Below, in pieces: positions 11,341-21,781 of a stretch of DNA of 64,000 bases. The DNA lies in assembly GCF_018687715.1 (NCBI RefSeq), contig NC_056755.1, positions 33,991,001 through 34,055,000 on the forward strand, in the 5' to 3' direction. The notes beneath the pieces are model-generated. The model saw nothing but the letters and a program-made list of their open reading frames with translations. It was not told the origin of the DNA and ran no database searches. The stretch is from Carya illinoinensis. Taxonomy: Eukaryota; Streptophyta; Magnoliopsida; Fagales; Juglandaceae. The translations under genes were made by a program, and so were the position numbers. How positions within the stretch are numbered: position 1 is the stretch's first letter; every line of letters starts with the position of its first letter.

Positions 11341-11527
11341 AAGCTAAACAATTTAGTTAGCTTCTAAAATCACATTAAACAATTTACCTTAAGCTCCTAG
11401 ATTCTTTCAAGAGATGAAGTGAAGGTCCAAAGCTTGAAGAAAATGAGAGGAGTTTGATTTCTTGAAGAGGAGAAGAAAAGAGGGAAGTGGCGTTGGCTAG
11501 CATGGAAAGAGAGGTGAAGAAGACTTG

Positions 11528-11650
11528 TTCTTCATTTGTTAGGTGTAGACCGATGGGTTTGAAAAGGAAATTCTTCATTTGTTAGGTGTAGACCGACGGG
11601 TTTGAAAAGTAAATTCTTCATTTGTTAGGTATAGACTGACGGTTTGATGA
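11528..11650. repeat. 43-bp tandem repeat in element C LTR
   Basis: TTCTTCATTTGTTAGGTGTA begins units at about 11528, 11571 and 11614. The last unit is partial and diverged. Confidence 0.8.
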
Positions 11651-11891
11651 CCGATGGTTCATAAGAGAAGAAGGCTTAGTTAAATTTTTGGTCATTAAAA
11701 GCTTAAGGAAATGGAGGGCTAGGATTAGATTTAGGAAGATAACTATTCCAACTACCAATCCAATGGTGGAAATCATTTGTGCTCTTTCATAAATAATAAA
11801 ATGTTTAGGTTTAAAGAGAAAATACTATAAGGCCTTAAAAAATCATGTACTTAATTTATGTTAACAACCCACATAAAAATAAAAACACACC

Positions 11892-13969
11892 TGTGATGAC
11901 CTGCTTTTGCATTTATTTTCACTGAAGGGTTGTTTTTATTTTAATTAATATTAGTTTATTTATTTTAATTTATTACGTTTTAAAATTGATTTTTAATTTA
12001 TTTGATGTTGTGTTTGATTTATTTTAGTCGTTTTACGGTTTTTAATCTCGTTTCGGCGGTTTTGTTTTGTTTTCCCGGAGTGAGGATTGGACCTCATCTC
12101 TTTCCTACATCTCTTTTTCTCCTTTTTCCTTCTTCTCTTTTCTTTTTCTTCTTTCTTTTTCTTTTTCTTTTTCTTTTTCTTTTTCTTTTTCTTTTTTTTC
12201 TTTCTTTTCTTTTCCTTCTTCTTCCTTCCTCCCGCGTCGACCCCGTCTCTCTCTCTCTCCTCTCCCACGCCGTTGCAGCCTAACCCCTCGACCCACTGCC
12301 GTCCGGCCGCCGTGCGGCACACCCCCCCACCGGTCGAACCCCCTCCCTCCGGCGCACCTCCCCACCAAATCCCAGCCCCATTCGGCTAGCCGTTTGGCCG
12401 GAAAACGCCATCAAAGCCCCCACGGTTTTTGCTCCAATCCGACGCCGTCGCTCCACCTCCGGCCACCATTTCTTCACCACTTCATCACCGGTCCCTTGCC
12501 GTCCTAACCCACCCATTTTCGGCCACCAATAGTCACCGGAACAGCTCCCACGAGCTAGCTTTCCATTTTGGAAAATCCGGCCATCAACCTCCATTTCCGC
12601 CGCCACCCACGGCCAACCACCACTTCCAATAGCTTCATAATCATCCTTAAACCATTCCCTATCAATCCCAAGCCCTGGTTTGTCCCCGTTCAAAAGTGGG
12701 TATTTTACAACCCACGCCCAGAGTGAATTTTCACTGTTACGTTGCTTTTTCTCCGCCATTTGCAACGCCGCAAGCTTTCTAAAAATACCATATAGCGCTG
12801 TAAGTATTTTCCAAACCCTATTTTCAGATTAAAAATATATTGCTCATTCAATAATTTTATCTGCTGGTTGGTTGATTCTGGACTGAGTCCGAGGAGTTCG
12901 AGGGTCGGATGGATGGAGGACGGAGTTGCTTGTTTTATTGAATTATGTTGGTTGATTATTTTTGTGCATTGATATAGCATTTACATGGTGCATGCATGTG
13001 TGTTTTTGTGTAATTGTGAAAAGCCTGTTTATTGGCGTAAGTGGACTTACGGGTGCGTGTGTATCACGACCCCAAGCGGGGATGGGGTATTATCTCGGCG
13101 GAGCTCCTCTAGTCACTCGGGAGCGGAATAAACTGAGTGATGTCCCTTGGGTTGTCGCTGGGCGACGACGGGAGCGGGGGCTAGGGGGTGCTTGGCTATG
13201 AATGCGCCGGGCACAGAACCGGGCATCGCTCTACGCACCGACTCCGTGGCCCTTCGCTGGTGAGGGCTAGAGGATGCTTGGCTACGAACACGCAGGGCGT
13301 GGAACTGGGCATCGCTCATTAGGTGTCACATGCGTGGTGGTACTCTGCGGTGTGGCACTGGAGCCAGGGTGTGCGGATGACCCCTAGGGGAGGTCATGGT
13401 GCATACGGGTTAAAATGGATAATGGTTTGAGATGAATAAAGGCCAAATGTGACTTTTGGCGTGATATTTGGAAAGGTTTGTTTTTGAGCCAAATGAGTTT
13501 TTTGGCGTGTGTGGGAAATTATGTTTTATGGGTTTTGCGCATTGGCATCACTTCATGCATGTTGTTTGAGTTCTACGTGTTTTTATCTGGTGGTGTTTGG
13601 GTTTTACTTACCTGCGGTACCTTTTGGGTTTCGTAGATTTTGGTGCAGGATTCGAGGATGAGGAGGAGGAGGCTGGGCCCGAGGATGCGGCTCCGCTGGG
13701 TTGCTGATGTTATGCTTTATAGTTTGGTTTAAAACTATATTCGTGTTTCGTAATATATTATTTATGTATGTTTTAAACAGCTTGTATTACGTTAAGAAAA
13801 ATTCTGGTACTTAGTTATATGACTTTTGTTATCCGCTGCGTGTTTCTTCGTGCACATATGTTACTTTTGCACACACTTGCCACTCGTCGATAGGGTGGTG
13901 ACCCGGGTTGTCATCATCCGGACATCTCGATTTTCCCGTATCAGTGCAGGGGGATTTGGGGGCGTCACA
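11892..13969 (+). repeat. 5' LTR of T1
   Basis: A 2078-bp LTR running from TGTGATGACC to GGGGGCGTCACA, directly followed by the primer site. It closely matches 19050-20604 and the solo LTR at 5138-7216. Confidence 0.92.
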
Positions 13970-13971
13970 GG

Positions 13972-13983
13972 TGGTATCAGAGC
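13972..13983 (+). promoter_or_regulatory. Primer binding site of T1 (tRNA-iMet)
   Basis: TGGTATCAGAGC lies two bases after the LTR end and is complementary to the 3' end of plant initiator methionine tRNA. Confidence 0.88.
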
Positions 13984-13996
13984 GGTTTCGCTCTGG

Positions 13997-14268
13997 GTAA
14001 GACCACATGTCCTGTAGGTAGTACCAAAATGCTTTTAAAGTTGTGTTTTAAAATTTATGTTAAGTAAAGTTATTTAAGTTGTTTTATTTGTTTTATTTGC
14101 TTTATTTGTTTGAGCTTGTTTGTTTGTTTCTATTTATTTAGTTATGTTTTTGCAAGTTGGTTTCTTTTGTTTTCTGTGATGTGGTGATGTTCTGTGGTTC
14201 TGTTTTTGTTTGTTGTTGGTTTTATTTGCTTTTGTTTTCTGAAAGGGGGTCAAAGGTTGTGGTGGCAG
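13997..14268 (+). other. Possible leader intron of T1
   Basis: CTCTGG|GTAAGACC offers a strong 5' splice site right after the primer site. GGTGGCAG|GAAAAAAATGGGG offers a 3' site just before the first gag ATG (14276). The 272 nt between are very T-rich, as plant introns are. This is predicted from sequence only; T2 has lost this region, so no second copy can support it. Confidence 0.4.
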
Positions 14269-14275
14269 GAAAAAA

Positions 14276-16659
14276 ATGGGGAGACCAAGGAAATCTACTC
14301 TGGAGCCACGGGGCAATACCTCAAGAGATGACTCCATAGCCGAAGCAATACGGCAGATGACGGAGTTCATGCAGCAGAATATTAGGCCTCAACAGACAGG
14401 GCCTTGGCCACAACAAGGAGGACTTTGGCCACCATAAGGGGGTCCCTGGCCACAGCAAGGAGGGCCTTGTCCACAGCAAGGAGGGTTTTGGCCACAACAG
14501 GAGGTCCTTAGCCACATCAGGGAGGGCCTTGGATGTACCCGGGAGGGTCCAGTAGCATGGTGCAAGCCGGATGCACCTATGAGTGCTTTCTGGCGCATAG
14601 AACCCCACACTTCACTGGAGAAGAGGATCCACTTCAAGCTGGAAAATGGATCAAAGACCTGGAAAGAACATTTGAGGTGTGTGGATGCACCGAGGCGCAA
14701 CAGGTACTCTACGCTAGCTATCTGTTGCAAGGTACCGCGTTTGATTGGTGGGATACCAAGAGGGTGATGCTGGAATCAGAATTGGGATCTTTCGCTGCTG
14801 TGACCTGGCAGCGCTTCAAGAAAGAATTTAATGACCGCTTCTTTCCCGCAGCGGTAAGGAAGCAAAAGGCAAGAGAGTTCTCAAATCTAGTCCAAGGGGG
14901 CGCGACAGTGGAACAGTACGCCCGGAGATTCATAGAACTTGGACGATTTGCTCCCCACCTTATCGCCACAGAGGAGATACGAGCTGATCGTTTTCAGGAG
15001 GGACTACGCCCTGATATACGTCGTATGGTGGTCAGCCATCGGATATCCACTTTTCAGGAATTAGTGGATATGGCCACCCTTGTGGAGCGAGAAAATAATC
15101 TGAGTATGGGCTCCCCTCCAGGACATAAGTGGCAGAGTTTTTCTGGTGAAGGAAGCAGCTCGGGTTCGTCTCAGAAATTTGTTCAGCGGACTGGAACTCG
15201 ACCTCAAACGTCCTCAGGTGTTCGTATGGGAGGACGGGTGGCAATTTGTGGAGCATGTAATAGAGCTCATGAGGGCGAGTGTCGGCTGAGTAGTGGACCC
15301 CAGTGTTACCGGTGCGGCCAAGTGGGACATATTGCTCGGGAATGCCCCGTCAGAGTTCAAGGAAGCCGTGGAGGTAGACACGGTGGAAGAACCAATCCGA
15401 GACAAGCAGTGCAAGCCCGGGTTTATGCTGTCACACCCGGAGAGGTGGATGATGAGGCACCAGCGACCCATGATGCTGGAGTAATTATAGGTATGGATTT
15501 ATTTAATTTTAAGTTGGATTTAATTTTTGGTATTTTTGGTTTCTCCTTTGCTTTTTGGATTTCATGGGTTAATGTGTTTGGTTCAGGAAGAGTTCGTTTG
15601 TATGAGTTTTATGCTTGCACTTTATTTGATTCCGGTGCGTCACAGTCGTTTGTATCTTCCGCTTTTGCTCGGGTGTGTAATTTGGTCACGGAACCGTTAC
15701 CAAAGTCTATGGTAGTGGCTTTACCTGATGGTGAAATGGTGTGGTGTTCCAAGGTTGCTTTGGGATGCCCGTTAAATTTTGATGGAAGGTTCTTGGATGC
15801 TGATTTGGTGGTGTTTAAGCTGTTGGGTTTTGATATCATCCTCGGGATGGATTGGCTATATCGATATTATGCGAGTATTAATTGCAGAAGTCGGATAATT
15901 AGCTTTCAGCTTCCAGATGGTGATTGTCTGGAATTTGTGGGGAGTAAATTGAAAGAAAAGCCGGTAATTATATCGGCAATTCAAGCAAAAAGGGAGATTG
16001 CATGGGGAGCGAATGCATTCTTGGTTCAGATGGTGTCCACGCCGTCCGAGGAGAAGTCTTTGGCAGACATTCTAGTTGTGGAAGAATTTCCCGATGTGTT
16101 TGTGGATGACTTACCCGGACTACCCTCTGTGTGGGAAATGGAATTTGTTATAGACTTGGAACCTGGAGCGGCTCCTGTGCATAAAGCTCCATATCGCATG
16201 GCACCGGCTGAATTAAAAGAGTTGAAGACTCAGTTGCAAGAGCTGGTAGAGAAGGGATTTATTCAGCCTAGTACTTCACCGTGGGGTGCACCAGTTTTGT
16301 TTGTTAAAAAGAAAGATCGAACCCTCCGTATGTGCATAGATTATCGGGAATTGAATAAGGTGACCATCAAAAATAAATATCCTCTCCCGCGGATAGATGA
16401 TTTATTTGATCAGCTTCAAAGAGCAGCCGTGTTCTCTAAAATTAATCTAAGGTCAGGATACTACCAGCTGAGGATCAGAGACAAGGATGTGCCTAAAACT
16501 GCTTTCAGGTCGAGGTATGGGCATTATGAATTTAAGGTGATGCCGTTTGGGTTAGCTAATGCCCTTGCTGCTTTCATGGATTTAATGAATCGATTATTTC
16601 AACCTTATCTGGATTCCTTTGTGGTAGTATTCATCGATGATATTTTGATTTATTCCTAA
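14276..16659 (+). pseudogene. T1 gag-protease-RT (5' part of polyprotein)
   Basis: The likely start is ATG 14276 (MGRPRKST, with an AT-hook-like GRPRK). The first 80 codons carry a Pro/Gln/Gly/Trp tandem repeat (GPWPQQGG) with an in-frame stop near 14436 and a one-base frame change by about 14500. From 14533 the frame stays open for 708 codons. It has a gag capsid-like region ([34 protein letters not shown]), a CCHC knuckle at 15304-15345 ([14 protein letters not shown]), a probable intron (15491-15586), protease ([10 protein letters not shown]) and RT to FIDDILIYS. The motif-A Asp is changed (KINLRSGY; T2 has KIDLRSGY). The stop TAA at 16657-16659 replaces CGA of T2. Confidence 0.88.
15491..15586 (+). 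other. Probable in-frame spliceosomal intron in gag-protease of T1
   Basis: ATAG|GTATGG begins and GGTTCAG|GAAGAG ends a 96-nt stretch that is about 72% A+T and T-rich. It interrupts a region that is contiguous in related proteins: removing it joins AGVIIG to [17 protein letters not shown], the usual spacing before the protease active site. Its length is a multiple of three, so the unspliced frame stays open here. T2 has the same 96 nt at 23752-23847. Confidence 0.7.
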
Positions 16660-18933
16660 GATGTTGAAGAGCACGTGTATCATCTTCGTCTGGTACTGGG
16701 GAAATTGAGAGAACACCAGTTGTACGCCAAGCTCAGCAAGTGTGAGTTATGGTTGGAAGAAGTTAAATTTCTTCGGCATGTAATTTCCCGAGACGGAGTG
16801 GCTGTTGATCCTAGTAAGGTAGAAGCCATTTTGTCATGGCAGCGCCCGACTATAGTGCGCGAGATCCGGAGTTTCTTGGGGCTCGCCGGATATTACCGAA
16901 GATTTGTGGAGGGTTTTGCTCGCCTATCCGGACCTCTCACAGCTTTGACTCGGAAGAATACAGAATTTGTTTGGTCAGATAAGTGTGAGAGAAGCTTCCA
17001 AGAATTAAAGAACAGGTTGACGACGGCAGTAGTGTTAGCGCTCCCAGAACCGCATAAGCCATTCGTAGTTTTCAGTGAAGGACGGGTTGTTGCCTATGCA
17101 TCTCGTCAGCTAAAGGACCATGAGAAGAATTATCCGACACACGATTTAGAATTGGCTGCGATTGTTTTTGCTCTCAAGATCTGGCAACACTTCTTGTATG
17201 GGAAAGCTTGCGAGGTATTTACTGATCACAAGAGCTTGAAGCATTTGTTTTCCCAGAAAAATCTGAATATGAGGCAGAGGCGATGGCTAGAGCTAATCAG
17301 TGACTATCAGTGTGAGATCAAGTACCATCCGGGGAAGGCTAATATAATTGCTGATGCTTTGAGCCGAAAGTTGCACTTGGAAGATGAAACCGAGCCGTCA
17401 GAATTGGATTCGTTGCTTTGTGGGATGAGAAGGCTCCTTATTGAGAGTTCGCAGCAAGAAGAGATTTTATCTTCAGTTCTGGATATTCGGGTAACCGATT
17501 TTGAAGAATTGAAGACTCTTCAAAGGAAGGATCCGAAGCTGCTGAATATCAAAAAAAGAGTCAGAAAATCTCGAGGGCCGTTGCATTATAGCATGGATAA
17601 AGATGGGATACTTCGGTTCCGAGATCGCAGAGTGGTCCCTAAAGATTCAGAATTCAAAGAGAGGATCGTGGCAGAAGCTCATGCGGCCCCTTATTCAGTT
17701 CATCCCGGCAGTACAAAGATGTATCGGGACTTGAAGAAAAATTACTGGTGGGATGGAATGAAGAAGGATATTGCCTTATATGTTGAGAAATGCCACACAT
17801 GTCGTCAAGTGAAGGCCGAGCATCAAAGACCTGCAGGTATGCTCCAACCCCTCCCTATTCCTGAGTTGAAATGGGATAAGATCATGATGGACTTTGTAGT
17901 GGGTTTGCCGAGAATGCCTAGTGGGAAAAATTCTGTTTGGGTGATTGTTGACCAGTTAACGAAAAGTGCTCATTTCCTGCCTGTTAATAACACCGACTCC
18001 TTGGGTAAGTTGACACCCTTGTACGTGAAAGAAATAGTGCGGCTGCACGGCATACCAAAGAGTATAGTGTCGGATCGAGACCCGAGGTTCACGTCGCAGT
18101 TCTGGAAGAGTTTGCAGGAAGCTTTGGGTACTAAGTTGAAGTTCAGTACTGCATATCACCCGCAGACAGACGGCCAATCAGAGCGCACCATTCAGACCCT
18201 TGAAGACATGTTGCGAGCATGTGTCATGGAATTTCAAGGGAGTTGGGAAAACCATTTGCCGCTCATCGAGTTTGCATATAAAAATAGCTTCCATGCGACC
18301 ATTCAGATGGCTCCCTATGAAGCTCTTTATGGGAGAAAGTGCAGGTCGCCCTTGTGTTGGGATGAAGTCGGGGAGAGTAGGATAATTGGACCCGAAATAA
18401 TTGAAGAGATGCAAAGCCAAGTTCGGATCATCAGAGATAAAATGGCGACAGCACAGAGTCGCCAGAAAAGCTACGCTGATACCAGGAGGAGAGAGTTGTC
18501 TTTTGAAGTTGGTGATTGGGTTTATCTCAAAGTCTCTCCCATGAGAGGTGTTAAGCGTTTTGGTAAGAAGAGGAAGTTGGATCCGAGGTATGTCGGCCCT
18601 CTTCAGATTCTGGAGAAGGTAGGGTCCGTCGCCTATAGAGTTGCTTTGCCAAGATATTTTGGGGATATTCATGATGTCTTCCACGTATCATCCCTGAAGA
18701 AGAGCTTTGGACAGCAAGAGCCACGCTTCGTCGACCCAGAGGGTATTCAGTTGCAGCCGGATCTCACTTATGAAGTTGTTCTGTTGCAGATCATAGATTG
18801 GAAGGAGCAACAGTTGAGGTCCAAGACGATACCTTTGGTTAAGGTGGCGTGGGGAGATCCGTTAGCTCAAGACTTCTCTTGGGAGCGAGCAGCGGACATG
18901 AGGGAGCAGTACCCGTACTTGTTTGGAGGATGA
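16660..18933 (+). pseudogene. T1 RT end, RNase H, integrase and chromodomain
   Basis: This is the same frame as the 5' part, resuming after the stop; the ATG at 16675 is not a natural start. The RT thumb ([25 protein letters not shown]) leads to RNase H, then the integrase zinc finger ([20 protein letters not shown]), the core with Asp in MMDFVVGLP, Asp in SDRDPRFTS and Glu in DGQSERTIQ, and a C-terminal chromodomain-like stretch ([31 protein letters not shown]). RNase H lacks 39 nt present in T2, including the catalytic Asp of SDASKFG. Chromodomain-type integrase places T1 in the Tekay/Del group. Confidence 0.88.
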
Positions 18934-19036
18934 AGGTATGTATCTTAATCTTGGTCACATATGGTTTGTGTGTTTTTATGTGGCTTCTTTAAGTTGGTGG
19001 TTGATCTTGCAAATTTCGAGGACGAAATTTGTTTTT

Positions 19037-19049
19037 AAGGGGGGGAGGA
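19037..19049 (+). promoter_or_regulatory. Polypurine tract of T1
   Basis: AAGGGGGGGAGGA directly precedes TGTGATGACCC of the 3' LTR. Confidence 0.85.
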
Positions 19050-20604
19050 TGTGATGACCCGCTTTTGCGTGTATTTTTACTGAAGGGTTGTTTTTATTTT
19101 AATTAATATTAGTTTATTTATTTTAATTTATTGCGTTTTAAAATTGGTTTTAATTTATTTGATGTTGTGTTTTATTTATTTTAGTCGTTTTACGGTTTTT
19201 AATCTCGTTTCGGCGGTTTTGTTTTGTTTTCCCGGAGTGAGAATTGGACCTCATCTCTTTCCTACATCTCTTTTTTTCCTTTTTCCTTCTTCTCTTTTCT
19301 TTTTCTTCTTTCTTTTTCTTTCTCTTTTTCTTTTTCTTTTTTTTCTTTCTTTTCTTTTCCTTCTTCTTCCTTCCTCCCACGTCGACCCCGTCTCTCTCTC
19401 TCTCCTCTCCCACGCCGTTGCAGCCCAACCCCTCGACCCACCGCCGTCCGGCCACCGTGCGGCACACCGCCCCCACCGGTCGAACCCCCTCCCTCCGGCG
19501 CACCTCCCCACCAAATCCCAGCCCCATTCGGCTAGCCGTTTGGCCGGAAAACGCCATCAAAGCCCCCACGGTTTTTGCTCCGATCCGACGTCGTCGCTCC
19601 ACCTCCAGCCACCATTTCTTCACCACTTCATCACCGGTCCCTTGCCGTCCTAACCTATCCATTTTCGACCACCAATAGTCACCGGAACAGCTCCCACGAG
19701 CTAGCTTTCCATTTTGGGAAATCCGGCCATCAACCTCCATTTCCACTGCCACCCACGGCCAACCACCACTTCCAATAGCTTCATAATCATCCTTAGACCA
19801 TTCCCTATCAATCCCAAGCCCTGGTTTGTCCCCATTCAAAAGTGGGTATTTTACAACCCACGCCCAGAGTGAATTTTCACTGTTACGTTGCTTTTTCTCC
19901 GCCATTTGCAACGCCGCAAGCTTTCTAAAAATACCATATAGCGCTGTACGTATTTTCCAAACCCTATTTTCAGATTAAAAATATATTGCTCATTCAATAA
20001 TTTTATCTGCTGGTTGGTTGATTTCGGACTGAGTCCGAGGGGTTCGAGGGTCGGATGGATGGAGGACGGAGTTGCTTGTTTTATTGAATTATGTTGGTTG
20101 ATTATTTTTGTGCATTGATATAGCATTTACATGGTGCATGCACGTGTGTTTTTGTGTAATTGTGAAAAGCCTGTTTATTGGCGTAAGTGGACTTACGGGT
20201 GCGTGTGTATCACGACCCCAAGCCGGGATGGGGTATTATCTCGGCGGAGCTCCTCTGGTCACTCAGGAGCAGAATAAACTGAGTGATGTCTCCTGGGTTG
20301 TCGCTGGGCGACGACGGGAGCGGGGGCTAGGGGGTGCTTGGCTACGAACGCGTCGAGCACAGAACCGAGCATCGCTCTACGCACCGACTCCGTGGCCCTT
20401 CGCTGGCGAGGGCTAGAGGATGCTTGGCTACGAACACACGGGGCATGGAACTGGGCATCGCTCGTTAGGTGTCACATGCGTGGTGGTACTCTACGGTGTG
20501 GCACTGGAGCCAGGGTGTGCGGATGACCCCTAGGGGAGGTCATGGTGCATACGGGTTAAAATGGATAATGGTTTGAGATGAATAAAGGCCAAATGTGGCT
20601 TTTG
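19050..20604 (+). repeat. Truncated 3' LTR of T1
   Basis: It matches 11892 to about 13460 and then changes abruptly to unrelated DNA after GGCTTTTGGCG. The last roughly 500 bp of the LTR, including its CA end, are missing. Confidence 0.85.
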
Positions 20605-21781
20605 GCGGAACCTGGTACATGGAGAACAGGCCTATTTCGATACATGGGTGTTCTGGGTACGCATTTTTTGAGACATCTTTTTTTGTTATCATATAATAAA
20701 TCTCGAGTGATAGACTAAAATTGTCTTGTTAAAAGGGTGTGTTTTTCTTTTTTTTTTTGGTGCAAGCTTTCCCCATATCTTTCATACATTTATATATATT
20801 TTGTGAGAAAAAATTTCATTAACTGGGAGGGGAAATACAAAAACTTTTCTCAATTATGCTCAACCACCTTAACATGCTAGAAATTGGGAGCAGCCTGACT
20901 ATTACTTGGGAACAAAAACTGGAGCTCTAAGGGTTGTATTGTTCTTGTGTTTCAAATACATGACAATTCTCATAATTGACTTATCCTCCTCCTCTCTCTC
21001 AGCCCCCTAGCTGACTCCTAACTCCAATCTCGCTGTGTCTATTTTTGGTCATTGTTTATATATAAATTAAGCTTTGACAGTGGCGTCTCATACACATGCT
21101 AATATGATTCATATGTTAGGCTAGCTCTTGTTTGAAACCAAGCAGTTCACTCATGAAATGTTTTCCATGTAAATATCAACTCAAGTCAAGAATCGCGTCC
21201 CTCATAAAACGTAGTGATGAGTTTGTTTTTGCATCTCCCCTAATAAAAAAATGTTGTATTAATATTAATATTCTTTCAACGTCGCCAAATCTTTCTATAC
21301 CAGCTCCCTATTAATGTTTCTTAGAAAGGTGGCAACTGATCATATATCTACTCTAGCTAATTTCAATTTATGTGTTTTGGCAAGTTAGATAATAGGCTAA
21401 AATTGCAAAGGGCAATTTTTTCTTGAAATTAAGTATTGCAAAAATAGGTCAAACACATATCTTGAAAAATATTCTACACTTGCAGATCAACTTATTGATC
21501 AAAACAGCCAATAATTAATTTCTATTTTGGAAAGGTACTATGATGGGTTATGTTAGCATATGTATTTACAGTTCAGCAAATCCCTAGTGAGAGAGGTATA
21601 ACGTCCATAGGAAGGACGGAACAAAGAAAAATACCCTACTGGAGATGTTCATGCCACTAGGGGATGGAGGTGTTCTCTCCCCAAACTCCACCACCAGTTA
21701 TGAGATGTTGGGCAGGATGAGCTAACTCAATTTTATTGTTAGCATCGAATTGTGTCCCACTAAGTACTCCATGTCTAACAG
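20605..21781. other. Unassigned DNA between T1 and T2
   Basis: About 1.2 kb of AT-rich DNA with no recognisable gene, LTR end or terminal repeat. It begins at the break in the T1 3' LTR and ends at the broken 5' LTR of T2. It could be host DNA exposed by a deletion, or part of an unrecognised insert. Confidence 0.5.

Larger units (their letters stand above)
4602..11889 (-). mobile_element. Chromovirus-like Ty3/gypsy element C, 5' LTR to RNase H
   Basis: Read on the minus strand this element has a 5' LTR (9498 to about 11889), an initiator-Met primer site (9481-9492), gag, protease and RT (9290 down to 7217), then the rest of RT and the start of RNase H (5137 down to 4602). The RT is cut by a T-family solo LTR (5138-7216). 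The RNase H is cut by element A at 4602. The missing integrase and 3' LTR should lie to the left of the window, beyond A. Stops, a frameshift and a changed RT active site show it is dead. The LTR shows no close match to the T family, so it is a separate lineage. Confidence 0.85.
9498..11889 (-). repeat. 5' LTR of element C
   Basis: On the minus strand the LTR ends ...GGGTTGTGACA at 9498, next to the primer site. The far boundary is uncertain. A TGTG start at about 11889 gives 2.39 kb, but T1 is inserted two bases further on and may have cut the LTR. The LTR holds two tandem arrays (11115-11340, 11528-11650) and a GC-richer block (about 10350-10500) that resembles 59090-59250 in opposite orientation. 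No gene is evident in this stretch. Confidence 0.65.
11892..20604 (+). mobile_element. T-family chromovirus T1
   Basis: T1 is a nearly complete Ty3/gypsy element with 5' LTR (11892-13969), initiator-Met primer site, leader, gag-protease-RT-RNase H-integrase-chromodomain, PPT and 3' LTR. The 3' LTR matches the 5' LTR up to about 20604 and then stops, lacking about 500 bp. The 5' flank is ACACC (11887-11891); the partner duplication is lost with the 3' truncation. A premature stop in RT, changed catalytic residues, an RNase H deletion and gag lesions make it non-autonomous, although most of pol remains readable. Confidence 0.9.

Noticed and set aside
13972..13983. Possible tRNA gene piece (GGTATCAGAGC)
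   Set aside because: Only the 12 bases complementary to the tRNA 3' end are present; it is a primer binding site.
17060..17090. Spliced-out intron as cause of the 39-nt loss in T1 RNase H
   Set aside because: The T2 segment ends in CAG but removing it at GT/AG does not give the T1 sequence; the true join is a plain deletion with short homology.
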